DNA of 64,000 bases from Melanocharis versteri (lineage: Eukaryota > Chordata > Aves > Passeriformes > Melanocharitidae): NCBI GenBank assembly GCA_013397845.1, contig VZTG01005159.1, positions 111,347 to 175,346 of the forward strand. Reading direction: 5' to 3'. The position numbers and the translations under genes were made by a program. Under the pieces are notes generated by a model. It had not been told where the DNA came from. It made no database searches and saw only the letters and a program-made list of their open reading frames with translations. Below, piece after piece: positions 11,640 through 25,079 of this stretch (its first letter is position 1; each line of letters begins with the position of its first letter).

Positions 11640-12055
11640 GGACAGAAGCACGTGAGGTGTGAGGACAGGAGGGAAGGGTTGGCTGTGCTCAGCCTGGAGA
11701 GCAGAGCTGGGAAAAGCAGCAGCTGATCTCAGCCTTCTCAGCTCTGCAGCTCTAGAAAAAACGGGAATGGGAGCTGCAGAAATGACAAACGTTCCTCTGA
11801 GGTGAGAGGAGATAATAGCAGTTTAAGAGTCAAGAAGAAGATGGAAATGGCAACAATGAAAATATTTCCTGGTCATAAAAAGAATAATTGACAGCAAGAG
11901 CAGCCTCTTGAAGTGTTTATGGATCTCCAGCTTTGGTGGGACTTGAAACCTGGCTGGAAACAGCCCTGATGTGCTCTGGTAACCCTGCCTTGAGCAGAGC
12001 TCTCCCCGGGACATTTCCAGAGGTCCCTTCCACCCTGAAGTGTTCCATGATTGCC
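11640..12055 (+). mobile_element. CR1 LINE 3' fragment, + strand, diverged subfamily
   Basis: The right part (about 11,915-12,055) follows a CR1 tail subtype different from the copy at 3,985. It contains a GGATCTCCAG block, GTGCTCTGGTAACCCTGCC, TTGAGCAGAGCTC, then CCAGAGGTCCCTTCCACCCTG and a final TTCCATGATT. The left part (from about 11,640) contains GCTCAGCCTGGAGAGCAGAG, like the CR1 region upstream of the tail. The middle is strongly eroded. No coding capacity remains. The right part is the confident call; the extension to 11,640 is an inference. A 65-codon + frame ending at 11,655 only overlaps its edge. Confidence 0.7.
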
Positions 12056-15000
12056 CTCCTAACACACTGAAATAATTTCTGAGCACTTGAAATGTGGATA
12101 AGGCAAGGGAATCTCATTTCAATAAACGGAGGGGATTTGAAACAATATTATGAACAAAAATCCAAACGAAAAATGGAATGAGGTGGTTGATCAGCAGGTC
12201 AGATCCTCTCTCAGGTAGTTCTTTCTGGTATTTTACTACATATAGGAGTTTTGTTTGTTTGATTGATTGGTTGGTTTGGTTTTGTTTGTAAAAAGCCTGA
12301 ATATGAATGAAGAAACTAAATACTGCCTGTTCAGGCCACTTACAGGTATCAAAGTTGAAAGTTTTTTGTTTTTTTTTTAAAGCCACCTTATTCAAAGTAT
12401 ATTACAAGACAAGCAAACAGTACAAAAATGCAATTGGGACAAAAAGTCATAAAAATATTCCAGTAAAACACGTTAGACATCCCCAATATTATGTGATCAA
12501 GTACATCTTGGAAAAGATCATAGAAATAGATTAGAAAAAGATGGGAGTCATTCTTCAAAGCTCGAAACGTGTGCAGGGCTTAGGGAGATGTTTGCAGCTG
12601 CTGAGTTTGGGCATTTTCACTTCTCTGATCCCCAGCTCTTTTGACAAAGGCAGCAAGGCATGGAATGAATGAAATGGGCTGTGTGGCAGCCCAGAGTCCC
12701 CTGGCAGGAAGGGCAGAAGCTGAGTTTTCAGCACTGCAGTTGTTTGGATGGCAGAGCCCACACCTTGTTCAGCTTTAATGATAAAAAAATGTAATTATTT
12801 CTGGCCTTTTAGTCTGGCTTTGCAATTACCCCCAGTGAGCACATGCAGGTGGAGTCAGATGTGATATAATGGGGGGAGAAGAACCAACAAGGAGTCCCAA
12901 ACACCAGTTCTTTAGTTATAAATTTTGTCTTTCAAGGTATGTCTACAGTGCCTGCATGAAAACTGTAATTATAGCTCAGAACCAGCAGCATTTCCTTTAG
13001 TCACCAAACAAAAGGAGCCAGAGATGAAGCACAGAATGGAAAGGAGGTCCTATGAATAGTATGTACTTTATTTTTAGATAGTTCCAATCTCTTGCAGTTT
13101 CTATACCTGGGTCCAACAAACACATGGAGTCCTCCCCTCAGAATATCATTTGTTGGAGTGTCTTCATTGAAGAATCTTTTTTTTAAGGCTTTTCACTTCT
13201 GCATTATTTTAGTAGAGTGAGGAGGAAAATCTTTATTTCTAATTTTTATTTTCATTACCTGTCAGTGGCATCAGCAGAACTATTGCTTAGAGGCTTTTCT
13301 TGTCAGCTTTATCAGCCAACTTTACTTAGGGGATCGTTTTTTACTGCAGCCACTGAATTTAAATCTGCACCCACGTTCCCGTTTCCTCTGCTCTGTGACT
13401 GTTCAACAGAATCACTATTTTAAAAGGTAGAATGCTTAGTGTGAGACTCATCTTGAATATTTGTCAGCTTTCCTGAAGGTGTTCAGCTTAAAAAAAAAAA
13501 ATATAGAATAATCTAGATTTCCCCCCATCCTTCAACAAAGATAAAATTGAGTGATTTTCAATTACCTGATGTTTTACACAGGTTCTTTACTCCATTGTAC
13601 TGAAGCCATAATCTGCATAGAACAAAGTGCTTGAGAAGAACCCTTTGTTTTCCACAATGTCTGAAATTACTGATGTTAAAGAGCTTGTGCGTAATAGTAA
13701 AAGAAAACAAATGTTATTCATTTCCTTATCAGGTGCCTCCCCTTCTTTAGGGAAAAGTTTCTTTTAGAGAGACTTTTAAAGTCTTTAAAAGAAATAAATC
13801 TGTACAGCATTGTTTTAATTCCTACTTCCAATAAAATAATTTTATTCTAAATCTGCTAATAACAGATTTTTGTACGAAAATACTTGATGAAACAATTTAT
13901 TTTTAGCATATATTCTCAGAAAGTTGTGGCTAGTATAATATACCGTTGTATTTTATAAATACTGTCATTTTCTACTGAGGTTGAAACATTACATAACTTT
14001 TCAGATGACAGCAGTAAAATTGCATTCAACCATGTGCACCGAGATGACAAATCTAGATTAAATTCCAATTTCTGCACGTCCTCCATCAATCACAGGTGGG
14101 ACAAATCCAAACCCTCGTTCTTTTAACACCCAAAACTTCCAAATCCATGCTCACAGTAATTATTGAACGTTTAGGAAAACCAGCCTTGAATTTTGAATTT
14201 AGACCAGCTCAGAGAAAAGGAATTCAGCAGCAGACTGAAGAGCAACTGAGAAATCACTTTCCTTCCCTCACAGTTTATTTCAGTCCAAGTAAAATGAGTT
14301 GTGGTTATGTGAATTTATATTAACTTTCATTGCTGGCATTAAAGAGCTACCTGAGTTCCCCTTCCCACAATTCCTGGGGCATTTTAAATTAAGAGTAAAG
14401 CATCATTTCTGCCAAGGGCTGCTGCTGGCAAGAGAAAGGACCCTGCAAGTCCTAAGTGACAATGAATTGGACAGAAAAAGAAAGAATCATCCCAATTTTG
14501 TGAAACTGTGCGGTTGGGTTTGTCTGTCTTTATTCAATGAAACTAAAGGAGGATTTATTGGAAAAGCAAGGCAGCCATGAGTCCACCTGCCTTAATGGTG
14601 TTCCTGGATATTATTAGTTGTGATGCAGGGAGTTATGTAACAACTTTATACATGTATAGCATAAACATTTTGGAGTCCTTGCAGTACCACTCCTAAAGCA
14701 TCCTCAGAGTGAGTGCTCAGCCTCCTCACCGCATTAAATGCTTAGAACAGTTGGAACTGTGAGAAATTGCTTTCCTATTACTTTCTCAAGGCAGTCTACT
14801 CCGTTCATCGTTGTTTTTTTTAAGCTTTAAATTGTACAAGGAACATCTTATGCTGTAGCCTCCACCCTGCATAGCATTTGACATGAATTTCCTTTTTTGT
14901 ATAGCATGGAATGGAGAGGGTTTTTTATGACTGTTGGATTTTTCAGCTGCTGTGATGTAGAAGGAGTGCAGGGGGCAGGGAGAAAGTGCACGTTCTCAAT

Positions 15001-18000
15001 AGGTTTCTTAACAAAATGTAGGCTCACATGACTTTTACACACCTTTCTCCCCGTGATTTTGTTCCATCTCCTTCACGCGACTCAATCACCTGTGCTTTTC
15101 ATCTGATTTGTGACACTTTGATCCCTGTCTGGCTTCTGATGAGCAATTCACTTCAGTGAGCTCTGTGCATGACTCTGGTGAGGTTTTGGAGGGCAAGAAA
15201 TCCCTTCAGTTTTACATTCCAATCACCTGTACATCTTCAATTCCCTTCGCTCTTGCTCTCCCTTTTCCCAGTAATTGTCTGGGTCATTTCCCTGAGGGAA
15301 AAGCATCATTACAGGCCAGACTTGCTTGAAAATTACCATGTTTTGACTTTAATTTGAAATCAAAACTTCATCAAGCTTGTGCTGTAAGCACTGGGTTTGT
15401 CATGGGGTTTTAAACTGTTATCAGTAACCGAGATAAAATTCCTGTTGGCCCATTGGTATTCCTGTTGTGTCACAGCCAGACGTGCCACGATCTGCTCAAA
15501 AGCTTTTCTGGCTGTGCCTTCAGCTCCTTTGTGCTGGCTGACATGAGCTCAGCTCCTGCAGACCCAGTCTGCTGCTTTTTCACCTGTGACTTGCAGCAGT
15601 GTGGCTTCTGTTCACGGAGCAGCTTTGTGTGAGGGGCTGGAGACACTGCAGTGGGTTCGTGTTTGAAAATGCAGTTATGAAAACACAGCTCCAGCACACG
15701 CTGCAGCTGACAGGTGACTCATTGCAATACGATGTTCTTCGTCTGAACGTTGTTAAACAGCACTGAAAGGTTGTTTTTACATGACCTGACACCTTTGCAT
15801 TTCATTTCCTTCTCCCAGGAGGGAAAATGGATGTTAGCATTTTGCCACAGAGATTCCTCTGTGCATTGTCACACTCTGTGATGGAAATACTGTGAAAATG
15901 GATGTGGTGTCACCTTCACTCCCCAGATCCACAAGGGATGGGAGCTCTCTGCCTCCAGTGAGTTTCCAGCTATTCCTTTGTAAGATAAAAATATTTTGCT
16001 TTGTTTTTTTTAATGTACCTCTTGTTTTCCATTCCAGGTGCTCAATTAACATTCAGTGAAATTGCATCTCTCCAGGTTTGCTTTGGAGTGGTTGATGCCT
16101 AATCAACATCATTGTTATTCTGGGCACCTCGGTGAAAAACCTGAGTACAAATAAAAGGAACCTGGAATTCTCTTGATAGAACGTGTGTGATGAACTGCTT
16201 GAGAAAACTTGCTGTATTTTTGGGATACCACAGACTAAGGCAATTTGTTAGGTCTGGAACATGAATTTTAGAAATTAATCAATACACCAGGCAATGCTAA
16301 AAAAACCCACACTTCTGTGCATGTTATAATAAATGAGAGAAGAGTTAGACTCTACACTGTGCAATGCTTTTAAATTAAAATTCCCTTTTTCAAAAGTAAT
16401 TGAACTGACACATTTCCTATGTTAAATTGTTTTAAATGCCAAAGTCTACTATCTGCTACTTGCCTACTCAAAACTCATCATAAAATCATAAACAAGTTCT
16501 CCTCTGCCTTAGTATTTATCTTCTGTTGATGTAGTGCTCAGTAAGAATCCTCTAACCAACATTTTATTGACAGGCAAATTTGCAAGAAAGCCTTCAGTAA
16601 ATGCTTCTGGTTTAAGAATCTCCCTGCCATTTGTAAAAGTTATCAGTCTGCTAAATCTTTGCTGAAACAAAGTCTAGATGAGATTTCCTCTCTTCCAAGA
16701 GCCAAGGTCGCACATACTCTATCCTTTACATGAACTTTATACTTCCCTCTGTGCTTATTGTCATGTTTGAGTGTTTTAAACACCTGTAAACAGGTATTTA
16801 CAAAACTGAGCTGGTTCAGCTCAAACAAAACAAAAACTAAGTTTCCCAAGGTCATGAGCTTTTCTGGTCATGAGCTCTCAAACTGAGTGTGCTGAAGGCA
16901 CTCAGCAGGTAAATGCTGTGATAAAATCCCATTTTATGTAATTTTTTGTTCATACTGGGATTTTGAAATTAAAGGTTTCCGTGCAAAATATTTGCTCGAT
17001 TTTAGACAAAATCCCACCTTTCCAAGTGTGTTTCATTTCCAAAGGATGGAATGACACCAGGACTCTCCTGTCTGAGGGTGATAGTGCCAGGAGTACATTC
17101 CTTGCCACCACACGTGCAGTAGAACCTGTCCCATCCTGCAGAACTTTATTTTCTTTTAAAGAGACTAAATAGTGCCCGGAGCACAGGTGTGATGCACAGA
17201 ACACAAAACCAGTGCTTTATTTACTCTGACTTCTAACAGGAAAACAAGAAACACCCCTCACCTCCCTTGCACCTTTTTTTCTGCCATCAGTTATTCAGGC
17301 CTGCATTTAATTAACACAGTTAAAATTATGGGGCTTTGATTGCAGAATCTTTGAGGTTGTGGGGTTTTACTGCTGAGTAAACATGACTGTGGGATGAAGA
17401 TGCCTTTTGTAGGACCCTTAAATTATGATGGTAATATTCTTGCCTTGGTTTTAAGGAATGCTTCCTCTTTCTTCAAAGTGACTTTGCAGCAAGAATCTTA
17501 AAAATATAAAGTTTTTGTCATTATCAATACGTATTCTTTGGTTTTAGAGTTATATTTTTAACAGCAGAGAAGTCTTGGTTATATCAAGGTGAATTATATT
17601 TGTGGCTCTCTCAAATATACTCATTAATTCTGAAAAACCTTTTTAGACTTAGTTCTGCTATATCCTCCTTACTGCAGGATCTGAAGGCAGATTTCCCAGT
17701 TATTAAAATCCCTGTCATAGTGTATAAAGCTAAAAATATATTACATAGTGTACAAAGAACGAGAAGACAAACATTAATTAATATTATTAGATCTGTCTGC
17801 GTTCCACCCTCTTTTCCCTGGAACAGAAAAGTCCTAGCTCAGACTGAATTTTACGAGCTCAGTTAAATGCTGATTATTCTTTTCCTGGTGCCCAAAGCAT
17901 CCACAGCAGGCTCATCTGACTCTGCGAGCACCATTAAGCCAAGTCCCTGGTGCTGCCCTGGTGTGGATGATGATTCCTGCCCTATGTTTCTCAGCAGGAT

Positions 18001-19938
18001 CTTCTCCTGCAATGAGGATGCTCAGAAGTGCTGATTCCTGTGGGCTGCCTCGTGGAGAGAGACACAGCCCTGCCTCAGCGAAACTCCTCTCCATCTGTTC
18101 CAGGGTGCTCTTAACTACAGATCTGCTCTCACTCTGGAGAGGGGCTGCGTTTTAATTCACACACGGGTTTGAAATGTAACGTTCCAAGCAGCAAGAAATA
18201 AACCACTGGCTTTGAGCTGAGCAGTAGAGTAATAAAGAGGACGAGGTAAAGTGCTGGGGTGTAAATATTCACCAAGGAAAAAATTAGTTTTAATTGCTGA
18301 GTTTGGCTGGCAGCTTCTTTTCTGCTTGGGATCATAAATAGCATTTCTTTCCTGGGACACGCTGGGAATGTTTGGTCACAAAAATAACACCTAAGACATG
18401 CAATTAGTCTGGATACTGTCCTGTTTCACGAACCTCACTGACCTTTGCTATTTCTTTTATTCCTACTAAGCTCTAAGAACCTGGCTCACGTTTTTCTGGT
18501 GTTGGTTTCACTCTGATAACTTTGAGGGGTGTTAGCACGTGTGTTGTATCACCCTGCAGGCCACAGAGGCAGCATAATGAAATCACGATAAGCTATGAAC
18601 ATGATGTAAAGCATTCCTCTTTTTTTGGTAACAAAATGAATTCTTTCAGAGCAATTTGCTGCCCTGTTTTGTTTTTAACAAAGCCTAAATCCAAGCAGCT
18701 GCTGTGCTTAGCAAGACCAACGCGTATTTTTTGGCAGGGCCAACATATTTTCACCTTCGGGCTGAGAGGGGAAAGCTATCAGAGCTCTTCAGAGCACCAA
18801 AGCTGCTTTCCACGAGGTCTATCGAGAACCAAGAGAATATCTGGCCTCTTGCTGGGTAACAGCCAAATCATATGATAATGGCTTTTCTCTTGGTTCATTT
18901 GCCTGATAAGGTAAGAAGACCTTCACAGCAGTTTTAACTCAAGGGTGTGTTTCACTGTGCATTCAGCTTGATGTGCAGCGGTTTCTTCCAGATTTAATCA
19001 TGGCCCAGGTTTTGGGTAATACCTGTGGTCTGTAGGAAGTTAACAGGATAGGCAACTGTTAGTTAACTATCAAGAAGAGTAGTAAAGTACCTCTGCATTA
19101 GATGTTGGGAGTATATTTGATCTCTGCTGGCTAGCTGGGAAAGAAATGGCAACATTTCAGAGCAGAATTTTCCATCCCTTGCAGTTTTTACATTTGATGA
19201 TCATTAGTCAAGATCATGAAAGGTTCTTGAAAATAACTGTGTTGAACAACACTCCTAATTCTGGCTTGAGAGCTTGTTAGGACCAAAAAAACCCCCAAAA
19301 CTTAATCCAACACACCAGCCCACCAGTCGAACAGCATATTTAAATTTCATTTCTGTAAATTCTTTTCCTGCACCACACTATCCTGTTGTGAAGTACAGAC
19401 CGTGGGCTTGTTCAGGCTCCCAGAGACTTTCCCCGAAGACCAACTGCTCTCTTTTCCCAGCTTGTTTTACATCCAGCAGCTGATCAAGTAAAATTGTCAC
19501 TTTGTAAGGGTACAGGGAGGGCACCTGGAGCTGTGTTAAGGTCAGGATCAGGTGCAGAACCCAAGGGATGGAACTTGCAGATCCCCACCTCAACACTGGA
19601 GTTCATTCCCTTTTATCAGTTCATTCCCTTTTATTTTATCAGAGGTATGATATCAGATATCAGAGGTTGATAAGCAGGGTGTGTAATTGCTCTTATCAAT
19701 TAATAATGCCAGCTCCTGTCTTGCTCTCGTGATACAGGAATGCTCCTGATGCAAGTTCTTGCCACTCCAACACCTATTCCTGGACTTGCTTGCCTGCAGG
19801 ATGAATGAGCACAAATAAATGCTATTTATTTGTAGATTGCAGTTCTCAAGCTCCCGTGTGCAGTTTTGTGAAGCTTTCCACCTAAAATAGGTGCAGATGC
19901 CCTGCAGTGGCTACAAACCTCGCTCCAGAGAAACCAGA
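12056..19938. other. Unique noncoding DNA, gene-free by inspection
   Basis: About 7.9 kb with many overlapping frames under about 120 codons on both strands. None has domain-like composition or good splice boundaries. Low-complexity G/T sequence lies at about 12,247-12,290 and a T run at about 12,367-12,379. Two 19-bp near-copies of a TTCATTCCCTTTTAT word lie at 19,602-19,636. No mobile element is clear. This could be intergenic or intronic. Confidence 0.55.
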
Positions 19939-20190
19939 CTGGAGCACCAGCAGTGCTTTTAATTGAGACTGGTTTGGATAAATAGCACTGAACCTGTAAC
20001 AGTGACCTCCCCCAGAGAGGATTTTCCGTGGTGTTCGGTGTTTGGGGTGTGTTTCACTGATTGGAACGCCAGCAGTGCTTTTAATTGAGACTGGTTTGGA
20101 TAAATAGCACTGAACCTGTAACAGTGACCTCCCCCAGAGAGGATTTTCCGTGGTGTTTGGTGTTTGGTGTTTGGGGCGTGTTAGTGTGCC
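19939..20190. repeat. Tandem duplication of a 122-bp unit
   Basis: Two adjacent copies begin near 19,939 and 20,061 with an offset of 122 bp. Both contain CCAGCAGTGCTTTTAATTGA, then GACTGGTTTGGATAAATAGC and GACCTCCCCCAGAGAGGATT. The copies differ at only a few bases over most of their length. The second ends with two extra GGTGTTT-type units, a small microsatellite expansion. On the minus strand the duplication gives a 111-codon frame with an internally repeated peptide, but 122 is not a multiple of 3, so the second copy is read in a different frame. This argues against selection on a protein. Confidence 0.9.
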
Positions 20191-22034
20191 TGGTTCTAGC
20201 CAGGAATTGCCCAGCACCAGGGAAATGCTGACTTCTGACAGTTCCTCTGCGTGGTTTTACTCTTTTTAAGTAAGGCCCAGCAAAGGCAGAAGCTCCCTAC
20301 ACTGCTGGCTGAATTTCTCAGGGAGTTTGGGCAGGAAAAAGGGCTGTGTGCAGTGGTGGTGGGGCTTTGGTTTGTTTTGTTTGAACAGAGGAGCCTTGGA
20401 TCAAATGCTGAGTGAAAAACCAGGATGAAACAGCACCGCTGGCTGTGCCTCCCCCAGCAGCAGTGCACGTGCTCAACCAGGTCTTGGAAATAAATATCAC
20501 ACTTAGACCAACACTTCAAAATCTTGGTTCAGACCTAGATCTAGCATAAAAAGGCAAAAATTTTAGTTCAAAAGCTGTACACGTGAATGAATGTGCCTGA
20601 ACTTTGTGTCCCACTGCGAGTAGTGTGTACAGCATAACCTCAGTAGCTCCTTTAGACAGAATTCTGAGTATTGCAGGACCAGGGGCACCTGCTGCTTGAA
20701 ATGGCCACTGGTCACAGAAAAGCAAAAATCAATTTCTATCTTCACCAGACCTACACCCTTTATATTGGGAACTCTGTGCTGCAAGTATATTTTCTCAGAC
20801 AGAAAGAACAGGGTAAATAAAGTTTACTGTGCTGAAAAACAACTTTTATTATACAATGTAAATAGGTAACTCATAAAAAGAGCTGGGGAAAATTCAGTGA
20901 GGATTTGGAGCTGGAATTTGATTCAGAGGCTTCCAATACCTGATAGTTTATTTCTAAACTCTCTTCCTGGGAGACTGGAGATTTTTCTCATGCAGAAAAA
21001 ATGAACTTACTTTTTTTTTTTGTCTTGGAAATAAATATCAAATACTCTCATTAATTTTAATGATTTTTGCATAAGCCAAAGTTCCAGCAATGACTTTTTC
21101 CTTCAGAACTGGAAATTTCCAAGGGAGTGAAGTTCTTAATAAATCGAGAGTGAGTTAACTTCTTTCTTTTTCTTTTTATTTCTATTTTTTTAATTCCCTT
21201 TGGGAAAATGTAATTGTAATTTTAAAAATTCTGCTTGTTTTCATCAGCACTTTCTTTTTTCTGCGGATAGATTTGGGTGTTGCAGGCAGGGCATACTTGT
21301 TGCTTCTTGGAATTCCATTCATTCAATCTCACACAGCCCACACATCACCAAAAGGATCTGTTCTCTCAGTCCTTAGATTATAAACCTGAAATAAATACAC
21401 AGAGATCTTGAGATTGGTCTGGTACCCTAAAATCTTCCTACTGAGTGCTGACTCATTCCTAGTATTAAAATGCTGGTTTTAACTCCAAGTCGTAAATATT
21501 CCTGCAGCTTTTTTCTTTCAGATACACCACTGTAAATATTTGGAGAAACGGAGAAGTCCAAATGCAAATTTTCCTCTTTGGCTTTTGCATTTGACCATTT
21601 TGAGGACTTGCACATGGAGTTACTGGATGAATTAAAGCTGGATGAGTTGAAGCATTGTCTTAATTGTTCATTAATTTACTCTTACGTGGTGTAAATCTCC
21701 CAACCTTATTAGAAAAAAAGGGGCTTTGGCCACAAATTCTGCCTTGCAGTCAATTGCACCTGTCCCTAATTTGGTTAACTCTTTTAGCTGTTTAAAAGTG
21801 CACATTTATTCAAGGCAGTCTCTAATTTTAATGGCCAAAATCTCGGATATGGAAGAAACTAAATGTGGAAAACTCACCTCTATTACCAGAGGAAGAATAA
21901 AGAGCAAATAAGTGACACTTTTAGATTTGTTTGCTCTCCCAAGATTTTATTATTAGATTACTTTGGTCTAGTTAATCAGGCTCTGAACTTCTTGAAGTTC
22001 TTGTTTCAGACCCAGAGAACTGATCTTAGAGAGA
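20191..22034. other. Unique noncoding DNA
   Basis: Frames here are short (up to 107 codons on the minus strand at 20,196-20,519) and without recognisable domains. A T run lies at 21,010-21,020 and a pyrimidine-rich tract at about 21,160-21,192. Nothing else stands out. Confidence 0.55.
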
Positions 22035-22228
22035 TGGTTTATTGGTAATTTCCTCAAGTTTCTCCATAACTTATTGGTTTATTAGTAATTTCTTCAAGTT
22101 TCTCCATAATTTATTGGTTTATTGGTAGTTTCCTCAAGTTTCTCCATAACTTATTGGTTTATTAGTAATTTCTTCAAGTTTCTCCATAATTTATTGGTTT
22201 ATTGGTAGTTTCCTCAAGTTTCTCCATA
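22035..22228. repeat. 40-bp tandem array with 80-bp alternation
   Basis: About 4.7 contiguous 40-bp units start at 22,041, 22,081, 22,121, 22,161 and 22,201. All contain CAAGTTTCTCCATAA and TTATTGGTTTATT. Odd and even units alternate at fixed positions (TTTCCTC against TTTCTTC, and ATAAC against ATAAT), so the true repeating unit in part of the array is 80 bp. Units starting at 22,081 and 22,161 are identical, as are those at 22,121 and 22,201 over the length present. There are no spacers, so this is not a CRISPR array. Confidence 0.95.
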
Positions 22229-25079
22229 TTTTTCAAGTGTTGCTTCAGACAGGGATTGTCTTACACAATAAAAATCTCTTAATTTTAAATTTCATTGCTG
22301 GAGGGCTGGCTGTTCCTGCTTTTGCTTTCTCCTCCCAACCAAGAGTCTTGCTGGTGGTTAAACAGCTCTTACTGAGAGCAGCTCCTGCTCCTTTGTACTT
22401 TGAAGTGACAGAGACTGAACCTTTGATAGATAAAAACCCCCCACAAAATCATTAAAGCATTGGAAATGGTGGGAAAGATTGCAACTCAGCAGAGGTTGCT
22501 GCTGGCTCTGAGTGCAGCATTGCAGTGGCAGTTGTGTAAGGAGAAGTTGAGAGGCTTTTCAGAATGTGGGATCAGCCATATCTGTGGCTTTACATGGAAT
22601 GGGACTTTTGTAAGATAATTGTTTTTAAGGTGTCAGCAGAAGCTCAAATCTTTATCGTTGCTGAGCAGGCTGAAGTGCTCGAGGGCTTGAATGGTGTTTT
22701 TTGGAGATGTGCAAGATTTCTGAGGCTTTCTCTGCTGATGGTGTGCTGTAGGTGGAACGCTGGGTTTTGCTTGTAGCTTGAACCATTTTTGACCTTTTCC
22801 CCTGCAAACTGGCAATTAATGTTTCCAGCTCTTGTTAGCATATGAAAATGCGAGATAATTGCTGTATTTTTAAGGGAAATCACTGCAAGCTGAGTCTCAG
22901 GACAAGGATTTCACCTGGGTAAAACCCGGGCTGTGGCTGCTGCCAGTTTTCAGTGTGCTGGGATTTCATTGGCCCTGGTGAAGATTGAAGGGGAAATTTA
23001 ATTTGCAGCTGCTCAGCAGTGGTAATTTGTGATCAAGGGATGAGCTGCCACAGGGGCAGGAGGGCCTGGATGCAGAGGGGATTTACCTGTCTGGAGCAGG
23101 AATGCTGGAGATGGAGCTGCCTGTGGTGGTGAGTGTGGAACAGCCACAGCATTGCCTTGTTTATTCTGGATATTGTGGATATTCTGGATTTCCAGGGCTC
23201 AGGGGCTGCCTTTGGGCAGCAGAGCAGGGCTGGAGATGGATTCATGTGGTGCTCACAGGAGTGATTTTGGTGTCAGGGTGTGAAGGAACCCACTTGTGAT
23301 TTCTCCTTGCAGACCCCGGTAGAACTTGTGGCCACAGGACGCCACCCAAGGCGTTGCTCTTTCATTTATTTACTTCTCCTTTTTCTAATGTTCTAACACA
23401 AACATGTTTAATTTGCCTCAGGAGGTGCACTAAAAATTTCCTAACAAAAGAAACATCTGGAAACTGCTGAATTGCTTGTTCTTTCATTCAGGGTGTGCTC
23501 TGAAGGGTTCTTAGCAAAATGCAAATCTGGGGACTCTGGTTTGGATGAATTAAAACCCGTCTGGCTCTAGCAGGGTGCTTTTCATTCTGTCTCCAAGAAT
23601 TACATATTTCTGTTATAGCTCTGAGAAAAGACTGGGAAATAATGTAGTCTTTTGTCATACATAGTGTTCCAGCAGAGTTTATTTTATGGAAAATGGGTTT
23701 TGTTATCCAGTCTCTGCTTTAGAAGAAGGTCTGGGAAGTATAAAGAACATGTGAGTGACCCTTTTGGAAATTATCTCTGCTTTGAGGTTGGGATGGGACC
23801 AGATGAACTCATTATGGTCTTTCCAACCCAAATTGCCTCGTGGCTTTTGTTATATTTGCCTATCTGGGAAGTTGGTGTGATGTAATTACTGCAACAGGAA
23901 GCTGGATGCTGTTCTCTGGTTTAGTTTTCCCACTTGGGATGATCTTAACAGAAAATACAAAAACTGGGCTGTGTTTCCAGTTCCACACGGAGTTTGTCTT
24001 TCGGTGTTGCAAACATTTGTCCCTTGTGCACCTGGGCAGATGGGTGACTTCTGCAGGGAGTCCTGGGAATGCTGTTTCTCAAGACTGCCACAAATAAAAG
24101 GAATATTTTTGAAAGACAGCCCTGCTTTTATAGAGCTGTTGCAATGCTTAATTACATATTTAAGGCTAAAACATAAACCAGATGTGTTTGTTTTATGGTT
24201 GGCATAATTTCAACAGTTTTAATAGCGCTTGTGTTTATGGATAAATGCATTTCTGTTATGTATGATACATCAGAACTGTGTGTGAAAAAAAAAAATAGAA
24301 ATATCTCTGGTTTGTTATCCAGTTAGACTGATCTACAGGTTCTTAACAGTTCTGAGAGTTTGACTGGAAGTTGTCCTGAGAATTTTTTTTTAAAAGAACA
24401 TTCCTCAATGAAATATCAGGTGAAACTTGCAACATCTCATCTGAAACAGGAAATTTCACTTGATTTTGGTCTGAAATATAGAAATAATTACCAGAGACTT
24501 AGAATCTAATGCCCAAAGCACAAAACCCAGGCAAACCCCAAACAATATTCAGACATACCATGCTTGTCCTATTTTTTTTCCCTAAATTTTAATTTTCAAT
24601 GCTCAGTGTTTTATTTCATCAGAATGCTCTATTTTTTTCTTCTCAATGTTAAGACCTTCTTTAGGGTAACATGTACTTATTTAAGATATTTTCTCCAGCT
24701 CTGAATTGTACCTTTATGAATCCTACAACTTAATAGTAGATTAAGTTTGGAGGTAGTCACCAGTGGGGAGAATTGTGCTGCTCAGGAGACAGGCTTCCTT
24801 TTTTTTCCCCTTTTAAATTACCTCTTTAAATGAGATGTTACATTCCAGAGGATAAATGTGGTAAAATGTTTCTTTGTGTATTCCCCCAGTTGTTAATAAA
24901 ATAAATAAGCTCAGGGAAGCCAATGCATTTCTTAGCAAAGACTCCTCTGGTTTTTTTTATTCTGTTGTGTTTGTTGGAGTGTGGTTTTGGTTTTAATCCT
25001 GCACGAGGCCACGGCCAGACTTGCCTTTTCTGTCTTTTATCTATCTTTTAATAAAGCGAAGTTATTGTCAGAATTTACT
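22229..25079. other. Unique noncoding DNA with a possible CR1 remnant
   Basis: No gene is apparent. Small imperfect TGGATATT repeats lie at 23,161-23,190. A possible CR1 tail remnant at about 23,788-23,832 reads GGGACCAGATGA and later TCTTTCCAACCCAAAT, resembling the CR1 3' tail on the + strand but too short to be certain. The remainder is AT-rich single-copy sequence. Confidence 0.5.

Noticed and set aside
19882..20217. 111-codon minus-strand frame with an internal peptide repeat
   Set aside because: The peptide repeat comes from the 122-bp DNA duplication; 122 is not a multiple of 3, so frame is not conserved between copies.
22035..22228. Regular 40-bp units as a CRISPR array
   Set aside because: Units are contiguous with no unique spacers, and the window is vertebrate DNA.
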